A stretch of 64,000 bases of DNA from Lachnoclostridium phytofermentans (GTDB taxonomy: Bacteria; Bacillota; Clostridia; Lachnospirales; Lachnospiraceae). The translations under genes and the position numbers were made by a program. Below are positions 60,634-64,000 of this stretch, piece after piece. The DNA lies in assembly GCF_000733755.1 (NCBI RefSeq), contig NZ_JPOF01000001.1, positions 476,001 through 540,000 on the forward strand, written 5' to 3'. The notes below the pieces were generated by a model that worked only from the letters and a program-made list of their open reading frames with translations, searched no databases and was not told the DNA's origin. The stretch's first letter is position 1. The number at the start of each line of letters is the position of its first letter.

Positions 60634-62430
60634 ATGGCAGAGTCAATGAAGGGATTACACAGAACTCATCGTTGTACAGAGCTTAACAGCAGCAATGTTG
60701 GTGAAGTTGTAACAGTGATGGGTTGGGTACAAAAGAGCAGAAATAAGGGCGGTATTATCTTTGTAGATTTAAGAGACCGTTCCGGTTTATTACAGATTAT
60801 TTTTGAAGAAGGAGATACCGGAACCGAAGGATTTGAAAAAGCTTGTAAACTACGTAGTGAATTTGTTATCGCTGTGGTGGGAAAAGTGGAACATCGTTCT
60901 GGTGCTGTGAATGAAAATCTTGCAACAGGTTCCATCGAAGTTAGAGCAACTGAGTTACGTATCTTATCGGAATCAGAAACACCTCCATTTCCAATTGAAG
61001 AAGATTCAAAAACAAAAGAAGAATTACGATTAAAATATCGTTATCTTGATTTAAGAAGACCAGACTTAGTACGAAACTTAATGCTTCGTAGTAAAGTTGC
61101 CACATTAACAAGACAGTTTTTATCAGACGAGGGATTCCTTGAGATCGAGACTCCAATGTTAACAAAATCCACACCGGAAGGCGCAAGAGATTATCTTGTA
61201 CCAAGCCGTGTGCATCCAGGTAATTTTTATGCGTTACCACAGTCACCACAGATTTTTAAGCAGTTATTGATGGTGAGTGGTTATGACCGTTATTTCCAGA
61301 TTGTGAAATGTTTCCGTGATGAGGATCTTCGTGCTGACAGACAACCAGAATTTACTCAGATCGATATGGAACTTAGCTTTGTTGATGTAGATGATGTCAT
61401 CTCTGTCAATGAGCGTTTACTACAGAAGATGTTTAAAGAAACAATTGGTATCGAGGTTTCTCTTCCAATTCAAAGAATGACTTGGAGAGAAGCAATGGAT
61501 CGCTACGGTTCTGACAAACCAGATACTAGATTTGGTATGGAATTAAAGAATGTATCAGAACTAGTTAAGGATTGTGGGTTTGCAGTATTTACCGGTGCCC
61601 TAGAAAATGGCGGTTCTGTGCGTGGTATCAATGCAAATGGTCAAGGGGAGATGCCTCGTAAGAAGATTGATGCCTTGGTTGAATTTGCAAAAGGTTATGG
61701 AGCAAAAGGATTGGCTTACCTAAGCATCAATGCAGATGGAACTTATAAGTCCTCTTTCTCTAAGTTTATGACAGAAGAAGAATTATCTGCTTTAGTAGAA
61801 GCAATGGATGGTAAACCAGGTGACCTTCTGTTCTTTGCAGCAGATAAAGACAAAGTAGTTTTTGATGTACTTGGTAATCTTCGTCTTGAAATTGCTAGAA
61901 ATCTTGAGCTATTAGATAAGAATACGTATAACTTCTTATGGGTAACGGAGTTCCCATTACTTGAGTACTCAGAAGAAGAAGGAAGATATACTGCAATGCA
62001 CCATCCATTTACAATGCCTATGGATGAGGATCTTCCACTTCTTTTAACTGACCCAGGTAAAGTTCGTGCCAAAGCATATGATATTGTATTAAATGGTACA
62101 GAAGTAGGTGGTGGTAGTGTCCGTATCTTCCAGAATAATGTTCAGGAAAAGATGTTTGAAGTTCTTGGATTTACGAAGGAAGAAGCTTATGAGAGATTCG
62201 GATTTTTATTAAATGCATTCAAATATGGTGTTCCACCACACGCTGGTTTAGCTTATGGCTTAGATCGTCTTGTTATGTTAATGGCGAAAGAAGATTCCAT
62301 CCGTGATGTAATCGCTTTCCCTAAAGTAAAAGATGCATCCTGCTTAATGACTGACGCTCCAAATGTTGTAGATAACAAACAATTAGAAGAGCTTTCCATT
62401 GCACTAGCAAAGAAAGAGATAGAAGAATAA
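60634..62430 (+). CDS. aspS: Aspartyl-tRNA synthetase
   Basis: AspS charges tRNA-Asp. The order is a bacterial-type: OB-fold anticodon domain (GWVQKSRNKGGIIFVDLRDRSG), catalytic core with motif 1 (LEIETPMLTKSTPEGARDYL), motif 2 (FRDEDLRADRQPEFTQIDME), the bacterial GAD insertion (about 290-420), and motif 3 (AYGLDRLVMLM). ATG 60634 follows AGGAGG; an in-frame TTG at 60613 is ignored. The length of 598 is typical. The stop shares one base with the start of the next gene. The type (discriminating or not) was not determined. Confidence 0.96.
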   Translation: MAESMKGLHRTHRCTELNSSNVGEVVTVMGWVQKSRNKGGIIFVDLRDRSGLLQIIFEEGDTGTEGFEKACKLRSEFVIAVVGKVEHRSGAVNENLATGSIEVRATELRILSESETPPFPIEEDSKTKEELRLKYRYLDLRRPDLVRNLMLRSKVATLTRQFLSDEGFLEIETPMLTKSTPEGARDYLVPSRVHPGNFYALPQSPQIFKQLLMVSGYDRYFQIVKCFRDEDLRADRQPEFTQIDMELSFVDVDDVISVNERLLQKMFKETIGIEVSLPIQRMTWREAMDRYGSDKPDTRFGMELKNVSELVKDCGFAVFTGALENGGSVRGINANGQGEMPRKKIDALVEFAKGYGAKGLAYLSINADGTYKSSFSKFMTEEELSALVEAMDGKPGDLLFFAADKDKVVFDVLGNLRLEIARNLELLDKNTYNFLWVTEFPLLEYSEEEGRYTAMHHPFTMPMDEDLPLLLTDPGKVRAKAYDIVLNGTEVGGGSVRIFQNNVQEKMFEVLGFTKEEAYERFGFLLNAFKYGVPPHAGLAYGLDRLVMLMAKEDSIRDVIAFPKVKDASCLMTDAPNVVDNKQLEELSIALAKKEIEE

Positions 62431-62708
62431 TGGGTACTGTAGAGTATACATTATTATGTTACCTTTTGATTGTTAATCTGCTAGGATTTAGTAGTATGGG
62501 AATTGATAAAAAGAGAGCTAAGGCACGAGAGTGGAGGATTAAGGAAAGTACTTTATTCTTAATAGCCTTCCTTGGAGGGAGCTTAGGCTCTCTTCTTGGT
62601 ATGAAGATATTCCGGCACAAAACGAAGCATAGAAGTTTTCAGATATTAATTCCATCTTTCTTAATATTGCAAATTATAATAGGCATTATCTACATTGTGA
62701 AAATGTAA
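62430..62708 (+). CDS. DUF1294 small membrane protein
   Basis: The 92-residue protein has three hydrophobic segments (about 5-22, 42-58 and 70-90) and the DUF1294 signature: MGIDKKRAKAREWRIKE, then ESTLFLIAFLGGSLGSLLGMKIFRHKT. The function of this family is unknown; some members are fused to cold-shock domains, and here a cold-shock gene lies 160 bp downstream. Its start overlaps the aspS stop, so it is translated as the tail of that operon. Confidence 0.85.
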   Translation: MGTVEYTLLCYLLIVNLLGFSSMGIDKKRAKAREWRIKESTLFLIAFLGGSLGSLLGMKIFRHKTKHRSFQILIPSFLILQIIIGIIYIVKM

Positions 62709-62767
62709 ATGTTGGTAAATAAAACGTGTAGAAATGTGTCATAATTTAACAGTTAACAATTTTTTGT

Positions 62768-62796
62768 TTGACAATATTAGAAATCAATGGTATCAT
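62768..62796 (+). promoter_or_regulatory. Promoter of the cold-shock gene
   Basis: TTGACA and TATCAT with a 17-bp spacer. The leader to ATG 62868 is about 65 nt and contains TGCC-aaat-GGCA. Confidence 0.75.
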
Positions 62797-62867
62797 AATG
62801 GTGTTACATCTTGCCAAATGGCAGAGTGATTGTAGCAATATTATATTTTTTTTTGGAGGATTATCTC

Positions 62868-63068
62868 ATGAACAAAGGTACTGTAAAGTGGTTTAACAAT
62901 CAAAAAGGTTTCGGTTTCATCTCTGATGAGCAGGGCAACGATGTATTCGTACATTACTCAGGTCTTAACATGGACGGCTTCAAGTCTTTAGAAGAAGGAC
63001 AGGAAGTTGCTTTTGAAGTTGTGCAGGGTGCTAAAGGACCTCAGGCTACTAACGTAACAAGATTATAA
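62868..63068 (+). CDS. csp: CspA-family cold-shock protein
   Basis: This 66-residue single-domain protein has both RNA-binding motifs, KGFGFIS and VFVHYS, and opens with the usual GTVKWFNNQ. It should bind single-stranded nucleic acid as an RNA chaperone. ATG 62868 follows TTGGAGG; an in-frame ATG at 62811 would add 19 residues but lies inside the leader. Codon use is that of a highly expressed gene (GGT, AAC, TTC). It is a single-gene unit ended by the terminator at 63242. Confidence 0.95.
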   Translation: MNKGTVKWFNNQKGFGFISDEQGNDVFVHYSGLNMDGFKSLEEGQEVAFEVVQGAKGPQATNVTRL

Positions 63069-63241
63069 TTCTTGATAAAGTAGCAGATAACTGATTCGTC
63101 TTGTTCTAGACATAGAACCGTTTGATTTCAGACGATTCCATGATCGTGGAATTACTTTCAGTGTACCTTTTTCTATTATATAAATGTAATATTTTATACG
63201 GAATTAGCTATATTGTAAGACAATTATGTAACGAATCTAAA

Positions 63242-63270
63242 CCCCAAGACTTAGGTCTTGGGGTATTTTT
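63242..63270 (+). terminator. Terminator of the cold-shock gene
   Basis: CCCCAAGAC and GTCTTGGGG form a perfect 9-bp stem with a 4-nt loop, followed by TATTTTTA. It lies about 170 bases after the stop; I see no gene between. Confidence 0.85.
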
Positions 63271-63294
63271 ATATATTTCTATACTTCTTTTTAC

Positions 63295-63323
63295 TTCACA
63301 GATTTTGGAATAGATGATATAAT
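63295..63323 (+). promoter_or_regulatory. Promoter of galM
   Basis: TTCACA and a perfect TATAAT with a 17-bp spacer, about 105 bases before ATG 63428. Confidence 0.6.
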
Positions 63324-63393
63324 AACTCTAGTTTTTAGAGAGAAAAGGGTCAAAGAAGTTTTATGTAAGAATTATAGAAGGGTTCGTCCCTTA

Positions 63394-63422
63394 TGCGTAT
63401 TAAGGATGCGCAGGAATGGAGG
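63394..63422 (+). promoter_or_regulatory. Hairpin-RBS element upstream of galM
   Basis: TGCGTAT pairs with ATGCGCA (one G-T pair) around TAAGG, followed directly by GGAATGGAGG and then ATG 63428. The tail differs from AGAAT-N-GAGG by one base. Confidence 0.5.
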
Positions 63423-63427
63423 TCACT

Positions 63428-64000
63428 ATGAAGCTATCGCAAAAACCTTTTGGCAAAACCAAACAAGGTGAGAAGGTAACATTATATACTATTACGAATG
63501 ATCAGGGTATGGTTGTATCTGTTAGCGATTATGGAGCTAATATTATCAGTATCATCGTTCCTGATAAGAATGGAAAACAGGATGATATTGCTCTTGGTTA
63601 TGACAATGTAAAACAATATGAAGAGAATGGGCCTGGTTATGGCTCTTTTATCGGTCGTCATGCGAATCGTATCGCTAATGCATCAGTTGTAATAAGTGGT
63701 AAAGAGTATAAATTGGAAAAGAATGATGGTAATAACAATTTACATAGCGGTAGTAAGAGTTATAACAAATACCTCTATGAGACAGAAATTTTTAAAGATA
63801 AGGATGAGGTTACGGTAGAGTTTTCTCGCCTCAGCCCAGATATGGAGCAGGGGTTACCAGGCAATCTTGATATTGTAGTATCCTATACTTTAACAAATGA
63901 TAATGAATTAGTAATTGAGTATTATGGTGTGTCGGATAAGGATACGATAATTAACTTCACGAATCATTCCTATTTTAATTTGGCTGGTCATAATAGCGGA
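63428..64000 (+). CDS. galM: Aldose 1-epimerase (galactose mutarotase), partial
   Basis: GalM interconverts alpha and beta anomers of galactose and other aldoses. The 191 residues present show the family N-terminus (ITNDQGMVVSVSDYGANI, IIVPDKNG), the substrate-binding GSFIGRHANRIANA and NLHSG, and INFTNHSYFNLAGH with the catalytic His. The gene runs off the window's end, with about 150 residues still to come. RBS TGGAGG precedes ATG 63428. Confidence 0.93.
   Translation, partial: MKLSQKPFGKTKQGEKVTLYTITNDQGMVVSVSDYGANIISIIVPDKNGKQDDIALGYDNVKQYEENGPGYGSFIGRHANRIANASVVISGKEYKLEKNDGNNNLHSGSKSYNKYLYETEIFKDKDEVTVEFSRLSPDMEQGLPGNLDIVVSYTLTNDNELVIEYYGVSDKDTIINFTNHSYFNLAGHNSG

Noticed and set aside
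63122-63313. A 63-codon frame after the cold-shock gene
   Set aside because: It crosses the terminator at 63242 and has no ribosome site.

Overview
The window reads as chromosomal DNA of an anaerobic, low-GC, spore-forming Firmicute, most likely a Lachnospiraceae close to Lachnoclostridium (Clostridium) phytofermentans. This is inferred from AT-rich DNA with strong GGAGG ribosome sites, oxygen-independent HemZ and class III NrdD, rubrerythrin, a Csp-like subtilase, tandem FrhB-type iron-sulfur proteins and many clostridial insertion sequences. No tRNA, rRNA, CRISPR array or phage integrase was seen.

Layout. 1-3.9 kb: a REC-HD-GYP c-di-GMP regulator, a DUF4015 glycosidase-like protein, and an ECF sigma factor with a small membrane partner behind a tandem repeat. 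4.0-11.5 kb: a fatty-acid operon fabD-fabG-fabF-accB-fabZ-accC-accD-accA, without fabH, acpP, fabK or fabT. 11.7-13.7 kb: rubrerythrin and an orphan GH130 enzyme. 14.0-20.7 kb: a subtilase, a damaged small gene and a heterodimeric ABC exporter, followed by the decayed 3' end of a second subtilase. 21.0-29.7 kb: an insertion-sequence graveyard (ISAs1, IS200, two IS1182-like pieces, another DDE remnant, one intact IS3-type element) holding a second threonyl-tRNA synthetase, bounded by a 360-bp direct repeat that duplicates the 3' end of a host gene.

29.8-38.7 kb: TPR lipoprotein, hflX, nrdD with tandem NrdR-like boxes, an intact ISL3 element, and a diguanylate cyclase. 39.0-47.7 kb: ilvE behind a possible pseudoknot leader, a NodB deacetylase, a SpoIID/peptidoglycan-binding protein on the minus strand, and carAB. 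47.7-53 kb: a small lipoprotein and two paralogous FrhB-type Fe-S proteins separated by an A-rich minisatellite. 53.1-62.7 kb: a housekeeping run apt, relA, MBL hydrolase, hemZ, HD-GYP, hisS, aspS, DUF1294. 62.8-64 kb: a cold-shock gene and the start of galM.

The most unusual pattern is scattered rather than local. A small GC hairpin fused directly to an AGAAT-N-GAGG ribosome-binding sequence precedes fabD, fabF, accB, fabZ, accD, hisS and (as a close variant) galM, with looser relatives before fabG, the subtilase and aspS. It looks like a dispersed family of 5' translational elements.
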